64,000 nucleotides of DNA from Sphingomonas sp. Root710 (GTDB lineage Bacteria; Pseudomonadota; Alphaproteobacteria; Sphingomonadales; Sphingomonadaceae). This document shows positions 45,062 to 53,940 of the stretch, piece by piece; the first letter of the stretch is position 1; the number at the start of each line of letters is the position of its first letter. The translations under genes and the position numbers were made by a program. The notes under the pieces are model-generated. The model saw only the letters and a program-made list of their open reading frames with translations, was not told the DNA's origin and searched no databases. The stretch covers positions 1,780,172 through 1,844,171 of the forward strand of contig NZ_LMIB01000001.1 of NCBI RefSeq assembly GCF_001429065.1, given 5' to 3'.

Positions 45062-46330
45062 TTGGATCTCGACGTGGATTTTTCTTTGACAGAACGAGAG
45101 CGAAATTTTTCGGATCGCGTGCACGATTTTATGACGGACGAGGTGCGTCCTGTGGTTTCGCTTCACCGGCAAGAGCTTGAGGCTGGCGGTCGCTTTGCGG
45201 TCTTGCAAAGCGTCGTAACCCTTAAGGAAAAGGCGAAGGCTGCAGGTCTCTGGAACCTTTTCATGCCGCCGACCGGATCAAACGTACAGGTTGACGATAG
45301 CTTCGAGTTTACGGGCGAACGCCTTACGAATCTGGAATACGCGCTCTGTGCAGAAGAGATGGGACGCATTCACTGGGCGTCAGAGGTTTTTAACTGTTCC
45401 GCTCCCGATACAGGCAATATGGAAGTTCTCCACCGGTATGGCACTAGGGCTCAGAAAGAGCGCTGGCTGAAGCCGTTGATGGAAGGTGAGATTCGGTCCG
45501 CCTTCTTGATGACCGAACCTGACATAGCCTCCTCGGACGCCATCAATATCCAAACTGACATCCGGCGCGATGGAGATTTCTATGTGATCAACGGCCGAAA
45601 ATGGTGGTCGACGGGTGTGCCCGATCCGCGCTGCAAGGTCGCTATCGTTATGGGAAAGACAGACCCCGGCGCCGAGCCGCATCGTCAGCAGGCGATGATT
45701 CTCGTCGATCTCGACACGCCGGGGATTACTATCGAGCGCCGACTTTCGTTTTACGGTTACGATCATGCCCCCACCGGAGAGGCTGAGGTTACACTCACCA
45801 ATGTTCGCGTACCGGCAGAAAGCCTCCTGCTTGGTGAAGGACGTGGATTTGAAATTGCTCAAGGGCGGCTAGGGCCAGGCCGCATCCATCATTGCATGCG
45901 CACGATCGGCATCGCTGAAGAGGCCCTGGAAGCGATGACCAGGCGCCTGCTTTCGCGCTCAGTGTTCGGGAAGCGCATCGCAGACCATTCGGTATGGGAG
46001 GAGCGCATCGCACGGGCGCGCATCGATATTGAGATGACGCGCCTGCTCTGCCTGAAAGCCGCCGACATGATGGACCGGGCGGGCAATAAGGCAGCGCGCA
46101 ACGAAATTGCGATGATCAAGGTGCAAGCGCCCCACATGGCGCTTCAAATTATCGATGACGCGGTTCAGGCGCACGGGGGAGCAGGCGTGAGCGCCGACTT
46201 CCACCTCGCTTATGATTGGGCAGCAGTCCGCACGCTGCGCATTGCCGATGGGCCGGACGAAGTGCACGCTCGCAGCATCGCGCGCGCAGAGTTCGGAAAG
46301 TATAAAGCCGCGGTGGAGATCGGAAAATAA
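45062..46330 (+). CDS. Acyl-CoA dehydrogenase (third paralogue)
   Basis: A 422-residue FAD acyl-CoA dehydrogenase related to the tandem pair at 41-44 kb: shared motifs [35 protein letters not shown] and [20 protein letters not shown]. The start codon is TTG at 45062 or GTG at 45074 (no strong ribosome site to decide). It is followed by an SDR gene 1 nt after its stop. The protein shares less with the pair than they do with one another. Confidence 0.87.
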   Translation: MDLDVDFSLTERERNFSDRVHDFMTDEVRPVVSLHRQELEAGGRFAVLQSVVTLKEKAKAAGLWNLFMPPTGSNVQVDDSFEFTGERLTNLEYALCAEEMGRIHWASEVFNCSAPDTGNMEVLHRYGTRAQKERWLKPLMEGEIRSAFLMTEPDIASSDAINIQTDIRRDGDFYVINGRKWWSTGVPDPRCKVAIVMGKTDPGAEPHRQQAMILVDLDTPGITIERRLSFYGYDHAPTGEAEVTLTNVRVPAESLLLGEGRGFEIAQGRLGPGRIHHCMRTIGIAEEALEAMTRRLLSRSVFGKRIADHSVWEERIARARIDIEMTRLLCLKAADMMDRAGNKAARNEIAMIKVQAPHMALQIIDDAVQAHGGAGVSADFHLAYDWAAVRTLRIADGPDEVHARSIARAEFGKYKAAVEIGK

Positions 46331-46331
46331 G

Positions 46332-47129
46332 ATGGACCCGAAAAACAAAGTGATCGTCGTTACAGGAGCGGCCGGCGGAATCGGAGAGGCCCTGGCCCGT
46401 CGCTTCGCGCGCGAGGGCGCCAAACTCGTTGTGGTCGTCGACCGTGATGGTGAGCGGGCCGCGGCTGTGGCAGCAGCGATCGGTGGCGAGACGGTGACTT
46501 TGGATGTCACTGATGGGCAAGCCATGATCGACATGGTTGCCGACATTGAATCACGTCACGGCGGGATCGATCTTTTTTGCTCCAACGCAGGCGTGGGAGA
46601 ACCCGACACGGACGAGCAAAATGCGGCCTCATCTCCTGATGATGTCTGGACCCGGGCATGGGAAGTCAACGTCATGGCGCATGTCTATGCCGCCCGTGCT
46701 GTCATTCCAGGGATGCGCGCGCGCGGCAATGGTTATTTTCTGAACACGGTCTCCGCTGCGGGACTGCTTTCACAAATCGGCGGAGCAGCCTACGCGACCA
46801 CCAAACATGCGGCGGTTGGTTTTGCAGAGTCTCTCGCCATCACGCAAGGCGATCAAGGAATCAAGGTATCGATCCTGTGCCCCCAAGCCGTCGATACGGC
46901 GATGTTACGCAAAGGAGATGCCAGTTCGCAAGCGGAGAATATAGACGGAGTGCTAACACCAGATCAGGTTGCCGACAGCGTAATCCGTGGTTTGGCTGCC
47001 GAAGTTTTCCTAATTCTCCCCCATCCGATCGTCATGACATATATGCAACGCAAAGCTGCGGATTACGATCGCTGGATTCAGGGAATGCGCCGGCTGCGCG
47101 CGAGGTTGGGAGGGGCGCGAGGAGATTAA
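46332..47129 (+). CDS. Short-chain dehydrogenase/reductase
   Basis: A 265-residue classical SDR with cofactor loop TGAAGGIGEALARRF (11-25), D61-V-T pattern LDVTDGQ, SNAG in place of NNAG, and catalytic YATTKHA. It starts 1 nt after the acyl-CoA dehydrogenase stop, so it likely acts next in the same pathway, for instance oxidising a hydroxyacyl-CoA. Confidence 0.87.
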   Translation: MDPKNKVIVVTGAAGGIGEALARRFAREGAKLVVVVDRDGERAAAVAAAIGGETVTLDVTDGQAMIDMVADIESRHGGIDLFCSNAGVGEPDTDEQNAASSPDDVWTRAWEVNVMAHVYAARAVIPGMRARGNGYFLNTVSAAGLLSQIGGAAYATTKHAAVGFAESLAITQGDQGIKVSILCPQAVDTAMLRKGDASSQAENIDGVLTPDQVADSVIRGLAAEVFLILPHPIVMTYMQRKAADYDRWIQGMRRLRARLGGARGD

Positions 47130-47224
47130 TTTCGTCGCCAACGAACCGATTATTCTGAAAATGGACCAATGAGCGCGCGGCACTATGCATCGCCACGTTG
47201 GAACGACACTCGCGAGGTTCTCTT

Positions 47225-48967
47225 ATGGGAAAATCATATAACCCAGTAATGTCGATTGCAGAAGCCCATCGATGCATGACCGCTTCTGGAGAAATATTTG
47301 AACTAGAGCAGAAAGTTATCGAAGATAGGACCTGCTCAACCTGGAAGTTCGCTCCGAACAATCTCCGTGATATTTTCCTTGATACGGAGAAATTCGCCGA
47401 TCGTGTATTGATGATCTACGAGCATGACGCTGTAACTTATGATGCATTCAGACGCGCCACGATTGCTCTAGCTCAGCACCTCATCGACGACGGTGTGCAA
47501 AAGGGGGACAGGGTTGCGATAATCATGCGCAATCTGCCGGAATGGCCGGTTGCCTTTTTTGCCGCCGCACTCGTGGGCGCGATTGTCACCCCGCTGAACG
47601 CTCGGTGGGCATCCGCTGAACTGAAATACGGTCTGATCGACTCAGGCGCGCGAGTTATATTTATCGATGGCGAGCGGCTGGGTCAGATTTCCGATTTCGT
47701 TGCCAAAGCTGGGTTTGTCGAAAAAGTCTATGTAGCACGCAAGGCAAACGGAAATCTGCCGCCCAAAACAGAGAGGCTGGAGCAGTTGATCGGGTCTGTC
47801 AAGGAATGGCCTAATCTGGCCGCGAAGGCCCTGCCGGACGTAGCCTTGGGCCCAGAAGACGACGCCACCATTCTCTATACATCGGGAACATCCGGCAACC
47901 CGAAGGGCGCACTGGCTACCCATCGAAACATCACTACGGCCATATGGACCAATAGCTTCGCCAACGCGCGAAAGCTGGTGCGACTAGGCGAGCCGGGTTC
48001 GGACAGTACTGGGGTGGAACAAGCTCAAGAGACCACATTGATGGTCGTGCCTTTGTTCCATGTCACGGGACTTGCTTCGATATTTATTCCGACGATGAAT
48101 TCGGGTGGCAAGATCATATTCATGCGGCGGTGGGATGCCGAGCAAGCGCTTCGTATGATAGAACATCATAAAATCAATCACATCGGTGGTGTTCCGACTA
48201 TCCCCTGGCAGCTGATCGAGCATCCGATGCGCCGTGATTACGACCTGTCGTCATTGCGTACCGTGAGTTACGGCGGTGCACCATCTGCGCCCGAGCTGCC
48301 CAGGAAAATCCGGGAGGCGTTTCCCGGCGTCGCCATCGGCACCGGTTGGGGGATGACAGAGACTAGCGCGAGTTTCGCAGGCCACATGGGGCCAGACTAC
48401 GAAGACCATCCTGAGAGCGTTGGCATCGCCGCCCCAGTCGGCGAAATGCAAATACGAGACCCCGCGGATGGGCAAACAGTTCTTCCCCCGGGCATGGTGG
48501 GCGAACTGTGGGTCAAAGGTCCTCAGGTGGTAAAGAGGTATTGGAACAAGCCGGAGGCGACCGCTGAAATGTTTCAGAACGGCTGGTTGCGCACAGGTGA
48601 TCTGGCGCGGATCGATGAGGAAGGGTTTCTCTTTATCATCGATCGGATAAAGGACATGCTAATTCGAGGTGGCGAGAACATCTATTGCATCGAAGTCGAA
48701 AACATTCTTTACGATCATCCCGACGTCATCGATGCTGCGGTTGTCGGTATCCCGCACAAAACGCTTGGCGAAGAGCCTGGTGCAGTCGTTCACCTGCGAA
48801 CGGGGGCATTCGCCACCGAAGAAGAGCTTCAAACCTGGGTCGGTGACCGCGCAGCGGCCTTCAAGGTGCCGGTCAGAATCTCGTTTTTGCCAGAGCATTT
48901 ACCGCGGAATGCTAACGGAAAGATCCTCAAGAGCGAATTGAAGCGGATTTTCGCAGATACGGAATAA
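47225..48967 (+). CDS. Acyl/aryl-CoA synthetase (AMP-binding)
   Basis: ATP-dependent acid:CoA ligase of 580 residues. The adenylation P-loop ATILYTSGTSGNPKGA is at about 216-231, motif GWGMTETSAS follows, then GWLRTGDLARIDEEGF and the C-terminal catalytic lysine region NANGKILKSELKR. It should activate the entry substrate or an intermediate acid of the catabolic route. The start at 47225 (MGKSYN) is used; an alternative is 47249 where homology becomes strong (MSIAEAHRC). Preceded by the SDR gene with 95 nt between. Confidence 0.88.
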   Translation: MGKSYNPVMSIAEAHRCMTASGEIFELEQKVIEDRTCSTWKFAPNNLRDIFLDTEKFADRVLMIYEHDAVTYDAFRRATIALAQHLIDDGVQKGDRVAIIMRNLPEWPVAFFAAALVGAIVTPLNARWASAELKYGLIDSGARVIFIDGERLGQISDFVAKAGFVEKVYVARKANGNLPPKTERLEQLIGSVKEWPNLAAKALPDVALGPEDDATILYTSGTSGNPKGALATHRNITTAIWTNSFANARKLVRLGEPGSDSTGVEQAQETTLMVVPLFHVTGLASIFIPTMNSGGKIIFMRRWDAEQALRMIEHHKINHIGGVPTIPWQLIEHPMRRDYDLSSLRTVSYGGAPSAPELPRKIREAFPGVAIGTGWGMTETSASFAGHMGPDYEDHPESVGIAAPVGEMQIRDPADGQTVLPPGMVGELWVKGPQVVKRYWNKPEATAEMFQNGWLRTGDLARIDEEGFLFIIDRIKDMLIRGGENIYCIEVENILYDHPDVIDAAVVGIPHKTLGEEPGAVVHLRTGAFATEEELQTWVGDRAAAFKVPVRISFLPEHLPRNANGKILKSELKRIFADTE

Positions 48968-49320
48968 CGATCCCGTCAAGAGGTCGGGGCTATCAGGCAA
49001 GGGGCAGCAAGCACGTGTGATTTCAGCCCATGCGATTGCCAGTTACAGATGCGGCGCGTAGCCGACTTCGCTCGTCCGCGCCGCCATCAGAGGATGATCT
49101 TGTGATCTCCCGCTCCGATCAGGTCGGCGAAATAGGCCGGGCATATCCACCGCCGCGCCTAGTGACCGAGGCCCTTCAGATACGGCTCCTGCCAACGGTC
49201 CAGCTCCCCCCAATCACCATCCATCCCCGACATCCGTCCAACGCCAGCTCTCTATGAATCACCGAATCACCCGTCAACATGAACGGGAATCCATAAAATC
49301 ACTCTTCTGCCAAAGTAGTG
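48968..49320. other. Intergenic region holding the transposase remnant
   Basis: No intact gene is present between the CoA ligase and the next acyl-CoA dehydrogenase. Apart from the IS701-like remnant, I see nothing recognisable. Confidence 0.5.
49040..49224 (-). pseudogene. IS701-family transposase N-terminal remnant
   Basis: On the minus strand the segment reads MDGDWGELDRWQEPYLKGLG-H, a TAG stop (49159-49161), then ARRWICPAYFADLIGAGDHK, and after a shift MAARTSEVGYAP. IS701-type transposases begin with the same pattern (LxRWLxPFLxALGHxxRRxxCPxYxxGLIGPGxRKSxxPMAAR). The remnant has one nonsense mutation and one frameshift, and the catalytic DDE core is missing. It marks past transposition in the middle of the catabolic region. 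Confidence 0.5.
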
Positions 49321-50463
49321 CTACGCGGCCGTGTCGAGGCCTAGCGCTTGGTAACGCCGCAAATGGTAATCGACATTGCCGAAAGCATTTTCGATCATGG
49401 TTGCGCGTTTGAAGAAATGCCCAATCATCAGTTCATCCGTGATGCCAATGCCGCCGTGCAGCTGGACGGAATTCTGGCCGATGAAGCGACAGGCCCTGCT
49501 TACCTGTACTTTAGTGGCCGAGACGGCTCTCGCCCGACCTGCGGCGTCTTCCATTTCGAGGCTGGCCAAGAAAGTCATCGCTTCTGCCTGTTCGACATGC
49601 ATGAACATGTCGACCATACGGTGCTGCAGCACCTGAAAAGTGGAGATAGGCACACCGAATTGCTCGCGTTGCTTCGTGAATTCGACCGTGCCGCTGAGCA
49701 GCTTTTGCATCACGCCGCAAGCTTCTGCGCATGTAGCCAGGATGGCTTCGTCCACTACCCTCTCGATCAACGGCAAGCCGTTATCAAGCGGCCCCAACAG
49801 TGCATCCTCGGCAAGACTCACATTGTTGAAGAAAACTTCGGAAGCCCGGTTTCCGTCCACCGTCGCGAAGTCCTGCGTCGTCAAGCCTTTTGCACTCTTC
49901 TCGACGATAAAAATGGATATCCCCGCGCGGTCCCGCTCGGCGCCAGCCGTCCGTGCGCTGACGACCAGATGGGTAGCGTAAGGCGCTCCGATGACAACCG
50001 CCTTGTGCCCGTTCAGGACCCACCCTGATCCTTGCTTTACCGCAGCAGTCCTGACGGCAGCGAGGTTGTAGCGGCTTTCGGGTTCGGCCTGAGCGAATGC
50101 GAAGATCGCTTCGCCACCGATGATCGCAGTTATGAGATCTGCACTGGCGGGATGATCGGAGTGCTTCAGGAAGCCACCGGCGATAACGACAGTGCTTAGA
50201 TAAGGCTCGATCACGAGCGCCTTTCCCAGCTCGGTCATGATCACCATATTTTCAATCATGCCGCCGCTGATGCCGCCGAGTTCTTCCGGAAATGATGCAC
50301 CGAGAATGCCCAACTCGCTGGCAAAGGCTTTCCAGATTTGTGGCCGCCAGCCGAGCGGGTCAGCCAGTATCGCCTGTCGTTTGTCAAAGCTGTAATTATC
50401 GAGCAGATAGGCGGCAAGCATGTCGCGCAGCATCAGTTGCTCATCTGTCAATGTCAGTTCCAT
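49321..50463 (-). CDS. Acyl-CoA dehydrogenase family protein (small-subunit type)
   Basis: A 380-residue FAD-dependent acyl-CoA dehydrogenase beginning MELTLTDEQLMLRDMLAAYL, with FAFAQAEPESRYNL in the place of the usual T-E-P loop and the C-terminal QLHGGIGITDELMIGHFFKR. The divergent substrate loop and shorter length are typical of one partner in alpha2-beta2 heteromeric ACADs. It lies 103 nt downstream of a quinone-oxidoreductase-like gene on the minus strand. The start at 50463 is preferred; the frame is open 150 nt further. Confidence 0.85.
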   Translation of the reverse strand: MELTLTDEQLMLRDMLAAYLLDNYSFDKRQAILADPLGWRPQIWKAFASELGILGASFPEELGGISGGMIENMVIMTELGKALVIEPYLSTVVIAGGFLKHSDHPASADLITAIIGGEAIFAFAQAEPESRYNLAAVRTAAVKQGSGWVLNGHKAVVIGAPYATHLVVSARTAGAERDRAGISIFIVEKSAKGLTTQDFATVDGNRASEVFFNNVSLAEDALLGPLDNGLPLIERVVDEAILATCAEACGVMQKLLSGTVEFTKQREQFGVPISTFQVLQHRMVDMFMHVEQAEAMTFLASLEMEDAAGRARAVSATKVQVSRACRFIGQNSVQLHGGIGITDELMIGHFFKRATMIENAFGNVDYHLRRYQALGLDTAA

Positions 50464-50566
50464 CGGGCTCTCCGGTACAGCGGTGAAGCAGGCGGTGTTA
50501 ACACGACGGCTATCCGGGACTTTACTTGAAACCGCACCGACCGTGCCTGCCTGGCCATCTAACCCG

Positions 50567-51688
50567 CTAGCCCAGAGCTGGGTTGACCAGGAACTTTTCT
50601 CCAGCGGCTCGTCGCGCATAGGCTCGGAGGATTTCGGGTTGCAAAGCCTCTGAAAGCGTTATGGTTCTTGTATAGTGGCTTGAAAAAGTGGTTGTAAGCT
50701 CGTCTACAATACGCTTGCGCAATCGATCCGCGCCGTCTTCGCCGATCTTTTGCAGGAAGGGCGGGAGGAGCCAGCCACAAGCCCCCCAATTGTATCCCAG
50801 CCCCGCCCGGTTGATGATTGTTTCTGATTGATCAAGATTTCCATAAATATAAAGTTGCTTGAAAGTATCAGATCCATAACGGTCGTAGACCTTCATGTTG
50901 CGTATTGCTGCACGCTCCATCGCATGCAGAATTGTGCTACCTAGCGATCCGCCGCCGATCGCATCGAACGCGACCGTGGCTTCGACGGCTGCGATCTCAT
51001 CGGTCAAGCGGGCGACAAAATCATCGTCGTTGCTGTTAAGTATTCGGGTCGCGCCGAGACTGCGCATTATCTCGACTTGCGCCTGCGAGCGGACGATATT
51101 GATAAGGGGTATGTCGTCGGCAAGGCAAATCCGTTGCAGCATCCTGCCGAGGTTCGACGCCGCAGGGGCGTGAATGATAGCCTTGTGACCTTCGAGTCGC
51201 GCCGTTTCGACAAATCCCAGCGAGGTTTGCGGATTCACGAACATGGACGCGCTTTGCGCGGCAGTCGCACCGTCGGGCACGACGACGACATTCTCAGCGC
51301 GGATCAAGCGATAATCAGAATACATGCCGCCCGCGAGCATCGCGACAGTCTTTCCGACAAATTCCGCCGCATTTTTTCCGGCGGCAACAACAGTACCGGC
51401 GCCTTCGCCCCCCGCCGCCAGGGATTGACCGAGCCTGCCGGCGACCGGTCCAAGCCGCCCGGGAGGAATGGTGAACGTAAGTCTTGAGCCGGCGCTATCT
51501 TCTTTGAGGGATGAAACATCCGCAGGTCCAAGCAGCAAGCCCAGATCGCTTGGATTGATCGGGGTTGCTTCGACACGAACAATAACTTCGTCATCATCAG
51601 GATCTGGAACGATTACTTGCTTCAAAGACAGGGTCAAGTTTCCGGATGCATCGATCATCGAATGCAACTGGCGTCCACTGTAGGCCAT
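50567..51688 (-). CDS. Zinc-type medium-chain alcohol dehydrogenase/quinone oxidoreductase
   Basis: A 373-residue MDR-fold oxidoreductase. The N-terminal GroES-like part contains VRVEATPINPSDLGLLLG, the GGEGAGTVVAAGKNA motif is at about 92-106, and the NAD(P) Rossmann core includes APAASNLGRMLQRIC. Structural-zinc cysteines are lacking, which points to the quinone oxidoreductase/crotonyl-CoA-reductase branch. It probably reduces an alpha,beta-unsaturated carbonyl or CoA ester. Confidence 0.82.
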   Translation of the reverse strand: MAYSGRQLHSMIDASGNLTLSLKQVIVPDPDDDEVIVRVEATPINPSDLGLLLGPADVSSLKEDSAGSRLTFTIPPGRLGPVAGRLGQSLAAGGEGAGTVVAAGKNAAEFVGKTVAMLAGGMYSDYRLIRAENVVVVPDGATAAQSASMFVNPQTSLGFVETARLEGHKAIIHAPAASNLGRMLQRICLADDIPLINIVRSQAQVEIMRSLGATRILNSNDDDFVARLTDEIAAVEATVAFDAIGGGSLGSTILHAMERAAIRNMKVYDRYGSDTFKQLYIYGNLDQSETIINRAGLGYNWGACGWLLPPFLQKIGEDGADRLRKRIVDELTTTFSSHYTRTITLSEALQPEILRAYARRAAGEKFLVNPALG

Positions 51689-51732
51689 TATTCACTCCAA
51701 TCAATGATGAGAGACAGTTAGTATAGGCTTAT

Positions 51733-51764
51733 CCATAAAAAGATATCCATCTACATATTTATGG
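51733..51764. promoter_or_regulatory. CCATAAA...TTTATGG inverted repeat
   Basis: CCATAAA (51733-51739) and TTTATGG (51758-51764) are perfect 7-bp arms, with the half-site extended on both sides. The site is about 45 nt upstream of the start of the gene at 51688 and 90 nt from the stop of the dioxygenase gene. It shares its half-site with the tandem repeats at 44023-44062 and a weaker copy at 52906-52928, so a common regulator is plausible. Confidence 0.45.
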
Positions 51765-51820
51765 TCACTTGATCTTTATGAGTGTAAGATACAGCATAAT
51801 AGGCGAGCGTGACGGCCAGG

Positions 51821-52720
51821 CTATGTCATCCACAATGTTCCGATCAGTTCTTTATCTCCGACAACATTAGGCTGGTCGGCCGAAATGAACAGATCCCCGT
51901 CAGTCCAATGTTCAACTACGTTACCCCAAGGATCTTGCCAGTAGTCAAAAATCGCGCTGCCAAGGAGGTGGCGGCCCACCCCCCACGCATGCTGCCTGTT
52001 GCGTGCCTTGAGATAGCTGTGCCCCCTCATTAGGTCATCGAAGCCGACAACCTCGAACGCCGCGTGGTTCAGACCAAGCTGCTCCGATGACTGCAGCAAG
52101 AAAAGCGTATGATGGTCGGTTGGAATATCCCCCCTGTCGCACCGAAGAAAAGCGCCATATGGCTTGCCTTCCTCGTTCTCGACCTGGTCCGAAGTCAGTA
52201 ACCCAAATCGCTCTTTATACCAGGCTTCCGACACGGCAAAGTCACGGACATTGAGCACGACATGCCCGAGGCGGTAGACACTCGACGCGCCGGCCGAAAT
52301 GCGGACAGAGCTGCGCAGACGGCGCCGTTCGCCAGGTGAATTGACCAACGCCGGTGGAAGAAGCTTGGCGGGGGCGAATTCCTGTTCCCCCACGACATCT
52401 ACCGAGTTGCCGTCCGGATCATGGAGTCGAACGACAGCACCGCCACCCGGCGCGCTAGAATTCACTACAGGCACGGCATCACGCTCCGCCAGCGCCTCAA
52501 GTTCGGCGCGGGAAGAAACGCGAAAGCCCACCCCTGCGAATCCCGGACTTCCCGGTTCTGTCACATGAAGATATGGCGAGCCATCTGCTCCCCTGCCGTA
52601 CAACTTTCCGTCATGTAACAGGCTAGAGAACCCGAAATCTTCTATGAACGAGCACATTTCCGCGAGGTCAGGTGCATTAAAGCGCACGAACGCGATATCT
52701 TCAATCTTAGCAATGCTCAT
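51821..52720 (-). CDS. Type I extradiol ring-cleavage dioxygenase
   Basis: A 299-residue vicinal-oxygen-chelate dioxygenase with two repeated domains. The iron ligands H153 (in LGHVVLNV), H219 (in GLNHAAFEV) and E270 (in VVEHWTDGD) and the auxiliary H204, H251 and Y260 all match the spacing in BphC-type extradiol dioxygenases (H146, H210, E260; H195, H241, Y250). It should cleave a catechol-like ring next to its hydroxyls. It is divergent from a fumarylacetoacetase-family hydrolase gene. Confidence 0.85.
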   Translation of the reverse strand: MSIAKIEDIAFVRFNAPDLAEMCSFIEDFGFSSLLHDGKLYGRGADGSPYLHVTEPGSPGFAGVGFRVSSRAELEALAERDAVPVVNSSAPGGGAVVRLHDPDGNSVDVVGEQEFAPAKLLPPALVNSPGERRRLRSSVRISAGASSVYRLGHVVLNVRDFAVSEAWYKERFGLLTSDQVENEEGKPYGAFLRCDRGDIPTDHHTLFLLQSSEQLGLNHAAFEVVGFDDLMRGHSYLKARNRQHAWGVGRHLLGSAIFDYWQDPWGNVVEHWTDGDLFISADQPNVVGDKELIGTLWMT

Positions 52721-52905
52721 ATCAGGCCTCGTGTTGTTTGCCTCGTCGCGCGTCCCGTGCTTTGTGCAACTGCCACATTATACGACCAGCAGCGGACCCG
52801 CCTTCGGCCATAATCACCCGCGCCTGCGCAAATCTCATAGAGGCAAACCAGCAATCCATTATCTCTGTATGCCCAGACGTTGTAGCGAAACGCATCGAAG
52901 TCACG

Positions 52906-52928
52906 CCATAAAAAGTATTTTTTCTGTG
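52906..52928. promoter_or_regulatory. Weaker CCATAAA-type inverted repeat before the hydrolase gene
   Basis: CCATAAAAA (52906) and TTCTGTGG (52921-52928) form a partial inverted repeat in the divergent promoter region of the dioxygenase and hydrolase genes, about 62 nt before the hydrolase start. Similar half-sites occur at 44023-44062 and 51733-51764. GGGAGAAT before the ATG at 52990 is the ribosome site of the hydrolase gene. Confidence 0.35.
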
Positions 52929-52989
52929 GTCAAATAGGTTTTTTGCCTTTACTAGGTTTCTAGGCATCGCGCTAGCCAGGGAGAATTGC

Positions 52990-53850
52990 ATGCGCTTGAT
53001 TCGATTTGACGATAACGGGACGCCACGGCTTGGCGTCATGAACGGCGCAGTAGCCGTTTCTCTCGCATCATTGTCCTCGCGCTTTCCTTCGATGCTGTCA
53101 TTAATCGCTGGCGGAAAGGATGCTCTTGCCGCCGTTCAGGCTGTGCTCGATTCCAGCGACCAGACGACCGTTGAAAAGCCAGTTTTGCTGGCGCCAATTG
53201 AGCGCCCCGGCAAGTATCTCGCGATTGGGATGAATTATCGTAAGCATATCGAAGAGGTCGGTGCCTCCATTCCTCCGAAACAATTTTGGTTCAATAAGCA
53301 GACCACCTGTATTTCTGGCCCTTTCGACGATATTGATCCAGGCGTTAGTGAAAAGGTCGACTATGAGGTTGAGCTTGGCGTTATCATTGGGCACGTTGCC
53401 AAGCATGTGAGTGTTGATAATGCGAAGAATTATGTTTTTGGCTACGTGGTGTGCAATGATGTTTCTGCTCGCGATTGGCAAGGGCATTCGCCTACGTTCA
53501 CCATGGGCAAATCGTTCGACACACATGGCCCGGTTGGTCCTTGGATTGTGACCGCTGATGAGATTTCCGATCCCCACTCCCTCGGCATTCGTTGCTATGT
53601 GAATGGTGATGTGCGCCAAGATAGCAATACCAGCGAGCTGGTATACAATGTCTGGGAGCAGATTTCCTACCTCTCGGATGCCTTTACGCTTGAGCCAGGA
53701 GATTTGTTGGCGACGGGTACGCCCAGCGGCGTAGGCCTTGCGATGAAGCCGCAACAGTTTCTTCAGGTCGGCGATGTCGTCAGGTGTGAAGTCGATCAAA
53801 TCGGTACGATTGAAAACCGGGTTGTCAGTCCGACCCTCGCACGCCCGTAG
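52990..53850 (+). CDS. Fumarylacetoacetase-family hydrolase
   Basis: A 286-residue metal-dependent hydrolase/lyase of the FAH fold. The metal ligands lie in VDYEVELGVIIG (about 128-139), the active-site lysine region is near GKYLAIGMNYRKH, and SFDTHGPVGPW follows. Such enzymes cleave or decarboxylate keto-acids from ring cleavage, so with the divergent extradiol dioxygenase next to it, it is a likely downstream step. The start has GGGAGAAT upstream. Confidence 0.88.
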   Translation: MRLIRFDDNGTPRLGVMNGAVAVSLASLSSRFPSMLSLIAGGKDALAAVQAVLDSSDQTTVEKPVLLAPIERPGKYLAIGMNYRKHIEEVGASIPPKQFWFNKQTTCISGPFDDIDPGVSEKVDYEVELGVIIGHVAKHVSVDNAKNYVFGYVVCNDVSARDWQGHSPTFTMGKSFDTHGPVGPWIVTADEISDPHSLGIRCYVNGDVRQDSNTSELVYNVWEQISYLSDAFTLEPGDLLATGTPSGVGLAMKPQQFLQVGDVVRCEVDQIGTIENRVVSPTLARP

Positions 53851-53940
53851 CTTGATCGCGAATTCTCGGCTCGGGCTTAGGCAGAGTGTGATCCCCAGCG
53901 AGTTCGTGCTTAATAAAATACCATAGCGATTTAGGTGATT

